Below, piece by piece: positions 38,765-50,951 of a DNA stretch of 64,000 nt. A program made the position numbers and the translations under genes. The DNA lies in contig VZDJ01000041.1 in assembly GCA_008694505.1 (NCBI GenBank), positions 6,415,124 to 6,479,123 of the forward strand, read 5' to 3'. The notes beneath the pieces were generated by a model, which made no database searches, was not told the origin of the DNA, and saw only the letters and a program-made list of their open reading frames with translations. This stretch comes from Cyanoderma ruficeps (lineage: Eukaryota > Chordata > Aves > Passeriformes > Timaliidae). The first letter of the stretch is position 1. Each line of letters opens with the position of its first letter.

Positions 38765-41700
38765 TTGACATTTCAGCTACATTGCTTTGAACTAAATCAT
38801 CTGACAGGCCTTTTTAATGCTAACAGCTTTAGCATGTCACTGCTTAAGTGATTCATATCCAGTGAAATGGCATCTGTTAGTGGCACAAAAGCATCTTCTG
38901 CCTTATAAGGTCAAACAGCTAATAAGAGAAAAGAACTTCAGTACTACACGAGATTGGACGAATTCTGTTTTCACTGATGTGAATGTAAATTTTACATCAC
39001 TGAGTGAGAATTATCCGACCTCTACATTAAGTTGTTACTATTAACGCTACAGGAGATCGCATCATGATAGCACTGCGTGTAGCCTCTGGAGAAAAACAAA
39101 ACTGCTAATGCAATTGTCATCATAAGAAATAGAAAACTGCAAAATGTTTCTCTTTCATATTATCTACAGAAAATTAGGTAGGACAAAGTCACAATCTTTT
39201 TTTGCTAGCAAGACAACATAGGGATAGAAGTCATGAATGCTCTGGGTAAACAGAAGTCATTTACTAGATTAATCCCACCATTTTCCATGGATCTATTTTT
39301 CTAGATTTGTATAACCTGATATGCTGGACAGATTTTGGACCACAAAAGAAAAAGTATAGTTTCCTTTTGTCAAGTCCTTTGGGTCTGAAAAATTTTGATG
39401 TTAATCTTTCAAGTTTCTAACAGCAATTTCATCATTTTCAATATCTGAAAAGAATGGAAAGATATAAAATTTTGCTAGGGAAACAAGTATCTCCTTTTTT
39501 AAAGGGATTTTATTGTCTTTTCATATTTGGTTCAGAATGAATGGAAAAGGACTCCCCATGCTCAAGGTAAGAGATGTGGCACTTCAAACACCTAAGGGAG
39601 ACACTATGTTTTCTATATTTCATGTGCTGATAGCACTGTACCAACATTGTTTCAACCACTAGACTTCATCAGGATGATGCTGCAGGTGACTAATTTTATT
39701 AGTAGCAATAAAGTGAGTGACTCTATGATTTACATCAATTGGGCCATCTTGGCTTGAAATGTAAGAGATTGTTCTGTGCTCCACACAGGTTGAATGGGGC
39801 CTATTGTGTCATCCATGTATTTGATTTCCAGAGCAGCAGAAAAAGATATTGTATAGAAAACAAATCAGTAGGAAAATGTTTCAGCTGAAGTATATTCTGT
39901 CTGCAAGCAGAAAAAGAGGGCAGAAGTCTTCTAAGGTAAATGTGAATTATTTAAAATCTGCAAGTTCTACAGCATTTTCTCATTAGTTATTCAATCATTA
40001 ATAAAATTCACAGGTCTCTGCCAGCATCCAATCTGAGACTCTAACTGTATTGAGCAGTCAGAAGCTTGATAATAAAGCAGTTATATCAAAAGCTAAAAGC
40101 AAAAAGTCCACCTTGAGGTAGGAAATCCATAAATTTGAAATCCTAATTACTTCACATTTTTGTAAAATGTTACTGCTCATTGTTGATGGTGTAGAGAAAA
40201 TTACTTGGAAATTAATTTTTCCCACAGCTCCAGGGATGACCCAATGTGATTTCAGATGACTATATATTTGATTCATGGAAAAGAAGGACTCAGTCACAAA
40301 GGGCAGATTTTCCAAGCTGGGGCAGTACATCAGGCTGCTGTCACGGGAGGGAGGGACTGTGCTTCACTGAGATGTCTGCCCTTCCCGATCTATTGTCTCC
40401 ATGTAAATGAGAAGCTTAGGAAACCTTTTTTTTTAAGAAACTTTTTTTTTTTAAAGCAAGATTTGTGGTGGGTGAAGCATTCAGAAAAGTGAAAACATTA
40501 AGGAAAACTTTATAGAAAAGAAATCAAACCAAATAATAACAAAAAGCAAAAACATGGACCAAGACTTCTAATTATTTTTTTCTTATTATTGTTTCTCAGT
40601 TCCTATTCTTTCCCTTCTGATCACAACTCAGCATGGAAGTTAGGTTTATTGTGATGTCACAAGCAGGTAAACCATCAACACAAATGTGGAAATAATGTAA
40701 AAATGAGATCTCTTGAAGGTGCCTGTCACATCCCAACTATATCTCTTACTTGTGTAAATCCTCTAAATGCTTTATTTTATTAAGGTATTTTAACATTGCC
40801 ATGTATATAGAAAATTTATTTTAGCCTTAAAAGCCCAACAAATATCTTTATATTTTTTAAGGACGCTAGTACCTAATGTTCAGTCTTCCATACTTTGCAG
40901 GGGTCTGAAACATTAATCTTTTAATCATACCAACTTCAGCTGATCTTCAGAAGAGAATGAGAAATAAAAAGGAGAAGAATCCTACAGACCTGGTTAAGAG
41001 GATCTGTTCATATTCTGAGATAATTCCTGTTGCTGTCTCCGTGACACTCAAGTACATCTGCAGAAAGAAGAGAGTAGCTCAGGACTTTAGACCTTCACTG
41101 GAGAAATATTCATAAATATCATTTCACCTTGAGTGAATGGGGTAGTAGATGACTCTTAAATTCCCAAGGAAATTTCCTTGCATGAACTTAAAGGAGAAGA
41201 GGGAAGAAGTGAATAATCAGGGATACGGTCTGGGGGTAAAAGCACATTTGCTTTGCTAGCGCAGCATTTGGATGGATCACCATGTTCTAACCTAAAACAC
41301 AAGCTGCACTTTAGGAAAATTTAAAGACTATTAAGTGAGGGGAGGGACTAGGAAATCTTCATGTGCCAGAGAGGGAAATGTTCATGGACTTTCATTAGCT
41401 CTGCTTTAGTCTACCTATCCCTATTGCAACATTTAAAACATAGATTTAAATGCTGCTGCAAAAAATTTAGTATTTTTTACTATTCTTCTTAGGAAGTTTT
41501 CTTTCATTACAATGTAGGCTTTCTTCTAAATGGACACTAGGAAATCTAGGGTATAAAATTACATGACTACACCTACAGGCACAATTTGTCACAGTGTATT
41601 TGTCAGATCTAAATATATCTATGTTATTTTATTTCATTGCTGATTTTTCCTAAAAGTTTTGGATTATCAAGTCAATTGTGCAGGCATGCTAGAGTATGAG

Positions 41701-42367
41701 ACTGGGTGACACAAATTTCTGAAACATTGATAAAAACAGATGAAGCAGAGAGAGATTAATGCCAAATCCAAGCAGTTGTGTTAGGAATGAATGTTGATTG
41801 TTGAGGAATGGCACACTAGATAGAGTTTTATTGAGTCTGCAAGGGCACTGTGATATTTGTGATACACAAATATAAAGCAGAAGAAACAGACTCAACACTG
41901 GATGGTCTTTTTTACTTTTTGTTCAGTTCCTGAAAATATGTCAGTGGGCAAAAAAACTGAAACTGTGTCACAGTGTCCTCTTCTCTAACACAGCTACATT
42001 AAAGCTCCCTAAGGACAAAAAATAAGTGTAACTTCTGCAACAGTTTGCAAGTGTGACAAAGCAGCAAACAACACGTTGTTCTCATGATGGTTCCAGCTGA
42101 TGGTACACAAAAGAGTCATATAGACTTCGTTTTACTGAAATTTCTGAGTGTGATAAAGGAGAACAATAATTAACTTCTGTGAGTTTTGATGTATTGCTTT
42201 CATTCTGATAATTCTACTCTTTTTAGCAGAAACAGAGAAAAAAAACTGCACTGCAGTGCAGGGATGGTGGATGCATGACCTGAAGAAAGACCAGGGCTGT
42301 AACAGCATTGTAAACCAGGAGTATATTTGCACTTTCACACAGGTGGAGAGAGTGGCATGGTGTGGTT
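38765..42367. other. Unique AT-rich DNA, no gene recognised
   Basis: About 3.6 kb. A 31-base interval at 39,536-39,566 sits between a good acceptor ('tcatatttggttcag') and a good donor (AAG|GTAAGA), but it is too short to support on its own. Otherwise nothing recognisable. Confidence 0.4.
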
Positions 42368-42719
42368 TGTTGAGGTTGGGAGTGTCCCACTTCAGGGACA
42401 GAAAGATGAGCAGGCACACAGCAGCAGAGGGAACAACTTTTCTCCACTTTATTCAAAAATCTGACTCTATTTATATACATATGTACAGAGGTTAAGAAAT
42501 TGGCTACTTCAGGTTGCCACCTCTCAACTTGGATGGTGGACATCACCATCAATCATTTCTTCTCTCAGAGGAGAAGTATGTAAACATTCTGAAAATAGAC
42601 ATTGTTTACATGAAGCTGCATGAGAAATTTCTGCACCAAAACAGAAAACAGAAAATTCAAGGCAACAGCATGGGTCTCTCATTTCTCTTGTTACAATCTC
42701 TAAGCAGCTCACTCCAACA
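42368..42719 (-). mobile_element. Probable ERVK-like solo LTR
   Basis: On the minus strand a TATA box (TATATAAATAG, 42467-42477) is followed after about 13 bases by AATAAA (42448-42453), then a U5-like stretch ending in CTCAACA. This compact TATA-to-poly(A) layout is typical of class II avian LTRs. TGTTG...CAACA ends at 42,368 and 42,719 give about 352 bp. No target duplication is visible at those ends and no polypurine tract or primer-binding site adjoins, so the far (U3) edge may be wrong. Confidence 0.55.
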
Positions 42720-43223
42720 TAAGCTCATCCAACCTCAGCACAGAGCAGCAATGTTAACTTTGGAAGGTACAGCACTCAGAGTGTTACCATGGAGAAGAAA
42801 AGGACAATCTTCATGGTCACTTAACAGATCATCACTGAATAAAATTTCAGTGAATAAAAATTCAATTAATAAAATTTCTACATTGCCTTGCATGCACCAG
42901 CTGGACCAACTAGTCCTTGTTTTGAAGTGCTCCAGGGCACTCTGCAGAGTCAATATGAAACTTTGGCATCTGCAGGTTCCTGAGGGTCTAAAATACCTAC
43001 AAAATTTTGTCACATAAGCAAGACAAACTGTGGGTACCTGTGAATGACTATCAGAATAAGATTTCAGAAGTAGCTCATTGCAAATCAACATGTCCAGATA
43101 CAGCAAAAAAGAAAATCACGATCTTTTGCAGTTACAACCCACAGAGGTATAAATACATATTGGTATGTATACACAATATGCATTGCGTGTAAATGCAATT
43201 CATGTATATGCAGAAAGAAGCTC

Positions 43224-43241
43224 ATTCTATCTAGATAGAAT
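43224..43241. other. Perfect 18-bp palindrome
   Basis: ATTCTATCTAGATAGAAT is identical to its own reverse complement with no spacer. It could bind a dimeric protein or be chance; nothing nearby supports a specific role. Confidence 0.9.
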
Positions 43242-46200
43242 AATATCATTCTTCTTTTATATTATTCTTTTCAAAGGAAACTGAAGGCCCAAATTGTATC
43301 TAAATTTCATGGATATTCAATGCAGGAGACAGGAATCTTACCAGCCCAGGAGAACCTACAATTTCCAGTTAGGAGAGGAGAAGCATAAATCCCATACATA
43401 ATTGCTGTAGCACAATTCTCTTCCTCCAGGCAGCCAAGAAAGTATGGTGGCAAGGTCTCATCCTGATGCTGTCATTTCTCCTCTGCCCCTTTTGAGGCTT
43501 TAGCTGGAGAGGAGAGACTGCAATTTTGCCTGTACTTCACAAAGACTTCACAAAATTATAATGGCATATAGGACCCTATGTTCTTGTCTAGTTACTAGAA
43601 AAACTCAATCGACAAAGCAACTTCATTTTGCCTACCTACAATGCTTACATTAAAAAAAAAAAAAAGACAACGTTTCTAAAGCGCGTGTCAGAATACAGTT
43701 TTAAGATGAATTTATGTTAGAACAAAAAAGATCGTGAGAAGACATTTGCATCTGCAAAGGAAAATAGTTTGGATGCCTCTTAATTTTCAAAAGATCCTTC
43801 TAGGATCGCTGAAGCTTTTGGGGTCATTGCAGAGCAAGAAACTGAATCCAGACTTTCTGCATCAGATTAGGAATATAATCAGTTGCCCTTCTCCCTCCAC
43901 TGCCTGGTTTTAGAGGAGCACAACTAATTTTCCAAGCCTGCCCTTGGTATGGCTAAAAATCAGCCCCTAAGCACACAAGGCAATGTGAGCCTCCATCTAA
44001 TTTTTCCTGCTTTTCATTATGATTTTGTTTCTGTTTCTTTTGATAAATGGACAGACCATGAACATGAGTTAATTCTCTGGGTTTCTAAATTTAGAGCACA
44101 TGGCTTTGGTTACCCTCAAGGTGTCAGCACAGATATGGAACAAAGACCTTCAGCAGTCCATGAATTTGTTGAAGAAACAGGGTTTTTTATCATCTTAATG
44201 TAAAGTTTTGACAGCAAAGTACCAACAGTGTCATTCCCCAAAGCCGAAAAACCAAAAGGAGGAAAATTTATTGGACTTTTCTCAGGACGTCTAATAATGC
44301 AGAACTTCCAGGAAAGAAACAGGGAAATTTGCCTTCTACACAATGACACAAAGATGATGCCTGGGATCCAACACAGGCGTAGTTGAATTTCCAAATGTTA
44401 TTTAATATAGTAAAATGAGGCTCTAGAAAGTGTGAACTTCAATTATTTAAATTCATTTTTAAAAACTCAACACATATTAATGGCCTTTTGCCATAGAATG
44501 AAAATGTGCACTTTTGCACCAAGAATCCAATTTATATGAAACTTGGAATCACAATGGGCTGGTACTTTTGGAGGCCTTATATAATTTTTATGAGGACGTG
44601 TACTACCTTATATAGACAAATCATAGTGTTGTAAGAGGGTTTCAGTCATAAAAGTCCCTCCTGCCTAAAGCAAACAGGCCACAAGCAGCTTCTGACATTC
44701 TTTCTTTGGTAACTACTGACTCTTCATCCATTTCACAGTTTAATTTTCTACAAAAACAACAGCCTTCCTTGGCACAAAAAAATCAAACAGCTGAGAACAA
44801 GAAAATCCAGAGATCAAGACCAGGTTCAAGTTTTGTGCAGTACAGATATGTCTAAAAGTTTATACATCTTAACAATTTTCCTAAAAGAACTGCAGATTCA
44901 CACTTAGTGCATTTTAAATCTGTCTCTAAAGTATAAAAAGATTAGGAAGTTCTGATGACCTAATTAAGTGCAATTCAGTTAATTTCATATGCTCAAGGCA
45001 AGACTCTCATTAAAAATATTTAAAGCCCTCTGCTGTCCAAAGCTTGTTATAAAAAGCTTCCTAAACAATCAAAATTTTAGTATTTTTTCTAATAAAATAA
45101 ATAGGAAATCACAGTAATAACTGTCTACTTACACTAGGGAAAGTGATGAGGCTGAGGGTCATTTCAATTCAGATTACTTATATTGACATCCACTCCTGTT
45201 TATCTCCCAAAGTGAATTAAGAGAAGATATCAAAGTTCCTGCAACCCATGATATGGCATGGGGAAAGTCCCACACAAACAAGCATTCCTGGCACAGCATT
45301 AGCCACACAAAAGGTGTTAAGGAGAAACTCTACTCGAAAAGATTGGTGCTGTCACACCATTTGTTTCTTTATTGTTTTGAATAGATCGTGACAATCTATG
45401 TAGAATATAACTACTATTCTGTTTGGGATCCTTTTTGCAATACACATTACCCCTTTTCTTGGAATTACTGATGTTCACTATGTTGAGTCAAGCTTCTAAA
45501 CAAAGAGTCTTAAAAACAAATTCTGCATCATCCATAAGAAAAATTCAGTTTCTATTTCATTAGTTATGCTGTCAGCTCCATCTTTATTTTAGCCTAGACC
45601 TTGAAATTTGCAGTGTTCAAGCCAAGAAGTGGAGGTCAAGGAAGCATACTGAGGAAAATGAATGGGTTTAGAGAGGAAAGGAAAGTGATATTCCTGGAGA
45701 AGAGGTAATTTTACAGTAGCAGTTACAGAGCAATAATGTTTCTTTCTCTTTTGGAAAGTTTATTTATGTTTTGCCATAGAGAGCTTAAAATCTGGAAAGC
45801 CTCTTTTTGTCATTAACAGTTCCCAAAGTGCAGGAAGGTTTTTCTCATTCATGGGAAATGCAGTAGGAGAGAGTGCAAGTTGCCTACCTTGTTAATGACA
45901 TAACAATAGTTTTCCATGGTTTAACAGGAATTGTTTTTCAGATGGAGAAGAAGGGGAATTGTTTGACTTGTGCTTTAAAGGAGAGAGGTCTGGAAAGTTT
46001 TTTCATGGAGCACAAAACATAAAACCTGTTCTCCCAAGAAACCCTTTGTGGTGGACTTTAACATCTGGAATCCCTACACTGTGAATGTATATGGAGTACA
46101 TTGTCTGCTAATTTAGAAAATGAGGCCAGCCACCTTTTGGTATATACTTTCCAAGAAATCAGTCTCTCCTGGTACATCAGACTGACAGGTGAGATAAGCA

Positions 46201-46339
46201 AAGACAGATCCAACAAGTCATCACAACTATTCCTTTCTTAAACTTGCTTTCTGCTTTTACCAGGCAGAATCATAGTATCTTGAACTGCAGGATCAAGGTG
46301 CCTGCCTCATCCAGTTCTTCTCACTTGAGAGAACACTTA

Positions 46340-46369
46340 CCATGACCATGCTTTTCTCCATGGTCATGG
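46340..46369. other. Hairpin with 11-bp perfect stem
   Basis: CCATGACCATG (46340-46350) and CATGGTCATGG (46359-46369) are exact reverse complements with an 8-base loop. It is the longest short-spacer inverted repeat I noticed in the window. Confidence 0.88.
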
Positions 46370-46907
46370 AGGGATGAGTTACAAGCTATTTTCAAATATG
46401 GCTTTTTTCAAACTGTTCTTTTATAGCCTTAAATCACTCCTGCCCAAAAATCATGTGAAAAAGGCATTAAAAAAGAAAACAAAAGGTAGTTTTGTGTATA
46501 TCAGGGAAGTAAGTGCAATAACCTTTGAGCACTTCATGTTGGCCACGTGAACTGAAGAATAAAATGTTAAATGGAAAGCATTCTGGACCATACCTGTGTG
46601 TCCTATCTTCAGTGATAATATCTGCCTCAATAATTCACAGAAAATATCCAAACTATCTTGTTTTGTTTAAGGAACACTATCCAGTGTGTAGGTCAGCCTC
46701 TCCAGTGGTTCTTTTTCTATGACTTTTCAGGAAGTGGCTAAGAGGTTTTATCCTCTCACTTTATGCCTAAGAGCATCATGTTCTACAGGTTCATATTCTG
46801 AAAGATGCAGTGATTCACAAATAAGTAGAAAAAAATGAGAATAAAAAAATTGCTCCGTAGGATTCAAATATAAAAGCAAGAGCAAAAGCTGGTTTGTCTT
46901 TGTTTTC

Positions 46908-46997
46908 GCAACAAACTGACTACCATAATAAAAAAGAAAAGAAATAACGTCTTAGCAGCAAACTGACTACCACAATAAAAAAGAATAGAAATAATAG
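46908..46997. repeat. 47-bp tandem duplication
   Basis: The units at 46,908-46,954 and 46,955-46,997 share 'aaactgactacca' and 'aataaaaaagaa' blocks with three or four substitutions. This is a local duplication; the second copy lacks the last few bases. Confidence 0.88.
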
Positions 46998-49591
46998 TGG
47001 GATGTCAGGAGGATAAAGGCACTTATATAGGACTTCAGGAAAATTAATTGTATCAATTTAGCAGTGCTGAATACCTAATAATGGTGAGCAGCTGAGAGTG
47101 ACTCAGCATTGCATCAAGTATGCCTATTCTCTCAGGAAGTGTTTCAATTCAGCATGAGAAGCAGACTGTAACTTTTTTTGTGATTGACAATGACTAAGAC
47201 ACATGTAAGATGCTGGAGGATTGAGTCATTCTCCTTGCATTTCTCTAAGTGATAGCAGAAGAAATAATTCAAGCAAATGGACTAGCAAGATTCTCCAACT
47301 GAAGCAAACCATTTTTAGGACCTGAAGTGGTTTTCTAGGATCCTACTCCCCTTTTGCTGCCCCTTTTTATTTCCAGAAGGCAATTAGTTGTTGCCAGCAT
47401 CCATCTCCAGAGTTTGTTCCACAGACCTGCCAGCTGTTGCTGGCTCTGGTGCCATCAGAAAAGCTTTGCCTGGTTCTGTGTTTCTGTGCACAAGGTGCCA
47501 CAATTTCAGGAATGTTGCTGATTCCCCAGAGTTTGTGTTTTTCCTGATAGCTAATGTCACTTTTAAAAAAACGGGCTTTGATTTTCTGACAACTTTTAAG
47601 CCTCTGCTGTAGCCAAATGCTGCAGACTCCTGATTACCAGGATTTGCTCTTTGTGTACATCATTGAAAGGCACAACAGAAGGAATAAAAAGCAACAATGT
47701 CCCAGTGAGAAAAAAAAAGGGCAGAAACAATCCTAGGAGACAGGAGCAACTTCTGTTTACTCTGTGAGCTTAGACTGTGCAGAGAGATGATCCTCCTGTG
47801 ATGTCTTGGGGGACAATTCCACTCTGAGAAACACAGCAACAGATCTTTTTTTTAAATTCACAGTTAAGGAAATATTCAAAAGTGCATGGCTGTGGTTCTG
47901 CAGCAATTTTCAAATGCCATTTCATTCATATTTCTGCAAAGATCACAAAGAGATGTAGGACACACCACTCACCACTATTTAATCGGAATCAATGGAACTC
48001 TTGTTTGTAAAGAATGTAGTCTATCTTAATATCAAACATGCTGATAGGAGTTCTAAAAGCTGAATCCTCATGTAAAAATTTGGAAACAACATTTGAATAC
48101 ACTACATCATTTTTTATTTTCAAAAAAATAAAGTCAAACAGTCACCAAAGTAAGTTTAAATGAAGAAATACATCACTACTTACATAAATGCACTATTACT
48201 GCATCCAGTCTTTTAGCCACATGAACCATGACACTATACCATAGAGGAAAGGCAAGCATCAGTAAGGATGCTTTAAGACTCATAAACTTTTGAATTTCAA
48301 GGAAGAATTTGATTTAAAGTGGCAACACAAGTACTAACACCAGAACATTCAGATTTTAACTCAGATGACAGTAAGTGAACATAAAACCTCACAGTACTTT
48401 GAAATATTAGTACTTATTTCTGCTGCCTACATTGAACAACTCCTACCAATTCAGACAGCTTTAATAATGCTTTATCATTCCTTTAACCCAAAGGAATCCA
48501 CATGTTCATGTGTTTATGTGGTGTTCCCAAGTAGTGTGCATGCTCATGTTGTCAAATCACTGCTCAAATATACATCTGTGTTATCACTGGTCACAGGTCT
48601 CTTGTTTACAGTCACACCTACCCACTGGACAGATAGACACTGCACTAAGTTGAGGCTCCGCTGGTAAAGCAGCAATTCCTTCTTTGCTGCAAATTGCTCT
48701 GTTACAAGGAATGCAACAAAACCTATTAAAACATGTAGAACTTGCCTGAATATTTGTAGATCTCTTTCATGTCTCTCCAACCACTGAGTTTTCTTTCTAC
48801 TGATATTTCTCACTGCTAGTTATTCTGCATGCTAGTTCCCAATGTGCTGCTTTAAAGAGTAGGCTCTGTTTTTCTGAATCTAAGCTTTAGATTCATAACA
48901 ACTCTGCTAGATGCATAAAAGAACAATCAAATGAGTATTCCAGGAATTTTTTTCCTCTGCTTTTCCCTGGCTGCTTAGCCACACCTCTGTCCTGGATGTT
49001 CGCGTGATTATTTTCTTTTCAGCATCAGTATATAGTCTGTTTGTCAGAGGTTCTCTGACTGTGTTTCCTCCAGTCTTCCATCTTTTGAAGTCCAAGGACT
49101 TCCAGAGCACCTAGATACAGCGATCTGATTAGAGGGCAACATAGGTTCCTGTAGTCCTAAAATAACCCAGCAAAGAAAAAAAGAAGCATGCCTGAAGGCC
49201 ACCAAGAACTAGGTATTGTATGATTAACTGTAAGGGAGTTTGATGTTGTGCGACTGCTCTATCTCAACTTGAGAAGGTTGTCACATGCAGTCAGAGCCAG
49301 CTGGTCTCCTGTCGGTGTTTCTGAGAGCAGTCTTTTGAAGACACTCCCAGTGAACGCAGAGGCAGAGACATTTTCCCTCATGTGGTTGCATTTTCCTTTG
49401 TCACATTTTCACTTCTGCAGAGGTAAAAAAGGGAAAAAATTGTATTCCATAGTGCAGCCATGTTGTGGTGTGCTTTTGGGTTTACCAGTTTTCTGTATGC
49501 AGGTGTTCTTGTTTTATACTGTTTTATATAAGTTACAATGGTTTGTTTCATGTATCCCCATGTTAAACCCTTCTTGATTTCCCCCAAGTGG
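46998..49591. other. Unique DNA, no gene recognised
   Basis: About 2.6 kb. The patch at 47,380-47,540 is a little GC-richer and open for 74 codons on the plus strand but has no splice pair or motif. No repeat family is recognised. Confidence 0.4.
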
Positions 49592-50120
49592 TTGTCAAGT
49601 GTCAATCACTCTTATGGGTCCTGTCTATCACCTTACAGCCTCGCCCTGAAGCCTGGAAGATTCTAGTGAAGATGTTGAGTGATTGGCAGTCTCTGGTTCC
49701 TTCCCCCCCCNGGGTCATCCCCTTCACCTTTTGGATTGGCTCCAAGCTGCCTCTTCCCTTTTCCCCACCCCCATACTTAAGGTGCTGTACAGAGAGAAAA
49801 CTCGCTTTTGTGGGCTCTCTCTGGGTGTGAATAAGTCCCACAAGGGCTTAATAAACCCCAGTTGACTCCTCCCTTATTCCTTGCCACTGTTCATGCTTCT
49901 GCTGAAGGCAAGAACCCACAGGATTGGGAACATATCCCAAGACCTTCACTGCAGGCTTGGTGCCAGAGCTAGCCTGGAAATGGGATGCAGGTTCCCGAGG
50001 CACACCGGACCACTGCACAGCCGCACTGAGCTGAAAATCTCTCTTGAAACACAAGGAGGTGTAGCAATAAAGATTCTCCACTACTGCTGCCCATAATCCC
50101 ATAATCTTGTTGGCCAACAA
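49592..50120 (+). mobile_element. Probable ERV LTR, edges approximate
   Basis: Features in LTR order on the plus strand are an inverted CCAAT motif ('ggattggctcc', about 49,733), a weak TATA-like region ('catacttaagg'), a T/C-rich transcript start region, and AATAAACCCC (from 49,850). A U5-like tail of up to 270 bp follows. The shape resembles class I (gammaretrovirus-like) LTRs. TG...CA edges with a target duplication were not found, and the end near 'ggccaaca' at about 50,120 is a guess. A single N lies in a C-run at 49,711. Confidence 0.42.
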
Positions 50121-50946
50121 TTCTGACCCTCCCCTAAGACCACTTGTTACTCAGGTCACTGACAGTCATTCCTGAGCTGCACTGAATCATATGAGTCACA
50201 TCTCCGTTAGCACAGCTACTCTCATAACTGGTAGTGATGCCTGATCCTGCTGCTATGGCAAGCCACACACCACAACTGATTTTCTATCTCTAGAGATTTT
50301 TCTAGTTGATTTTTTCTATGTCTGAAATGCACATACCTTGTTTTTCATGAAAAACAAGCCCATTTTTGTATTCCACAGGAGTAGCTCCAAGCTTATTGGC
50401 AAAGCAAGGCACTGTTGTGTACATATATGTTTATTTATAGCACATAAGTGCAGGCAACAGGCTCTGCAGTCAGGTCACCAGTTCTTTTATCACATACTTG
50501 GTTTCATCCAAATTTATCATCTTCAAAAGCCTTGATCTTTCCCAACCAGTGTCTTTGGTTTTTCAGAGTGTAAGCAGACCAGCTGAATTCATCCCATGAA
50601 TCACTCCAGAGAATTAGTGTGCACAGACTGAAAGTTCAATGCAAGTTGTATTTTCCATGGGATTTATGATGATTGGAGATTATTGAGAGACAACTAATTT
50701 TTGCACTGTTTGTCCTGCAGCACTGTTGTTTGTTATACACTGAATTTATTCCAGGTCATGAAGTGGACTGCATTGTGGATCTCTAGACCTCTGTGCCTTC
50801 ATATGTTGATGAAGAGCCTCTCTGGAGCTCTTCATATCACTTCAATTGATGTGAATGGTGTCTTCATCACATCTAAAATTCCTCATTTCCTTGCCAGTTG
50901 GTCTGCAAATGGTCTGATGTTCGTAAGGACCATTTTGTCATGTTTG
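50121..50946. other. Unique DNA between two LTRs
   Basis: No retroviral coding sequence was recognised between the LTR at 49.6 kb and the one starting at 50,952. The two are of different type, so they do not form one provirus. Confidence 0.45.
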
Positions 50947-50951
50947 ATCAT

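Larger units (their letters stand above)
42720..46907. other. Unique AT-rich DNA, no gene recognised
   Basis: The start of this stretch is covered by the plus-strand frame 42,514-43,017 (167 codons), which has no recognisable domain and begins inside the LTR. A perfect 18-bp palindrome (43,224-43,241) and an 11-bp-stem hairpin (46,340-46,369) occur. An A run lies at about 43,651-43,664. Confidence 0.42.

Noticed and set aside
42514..43017. 167-codon plus-strand frame
   Set aside because: It starts inside a probable minus-strand LTR and has no recognised motif or splice context. It is long for chance but unsupported.
49955..49985. 'ttggtgccagagct' as a tRNA-His-type primer-binding site after an LTR
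   Set aside because: Only the first seven bases of the expected site fit, and no retroviral leader or gag follows.
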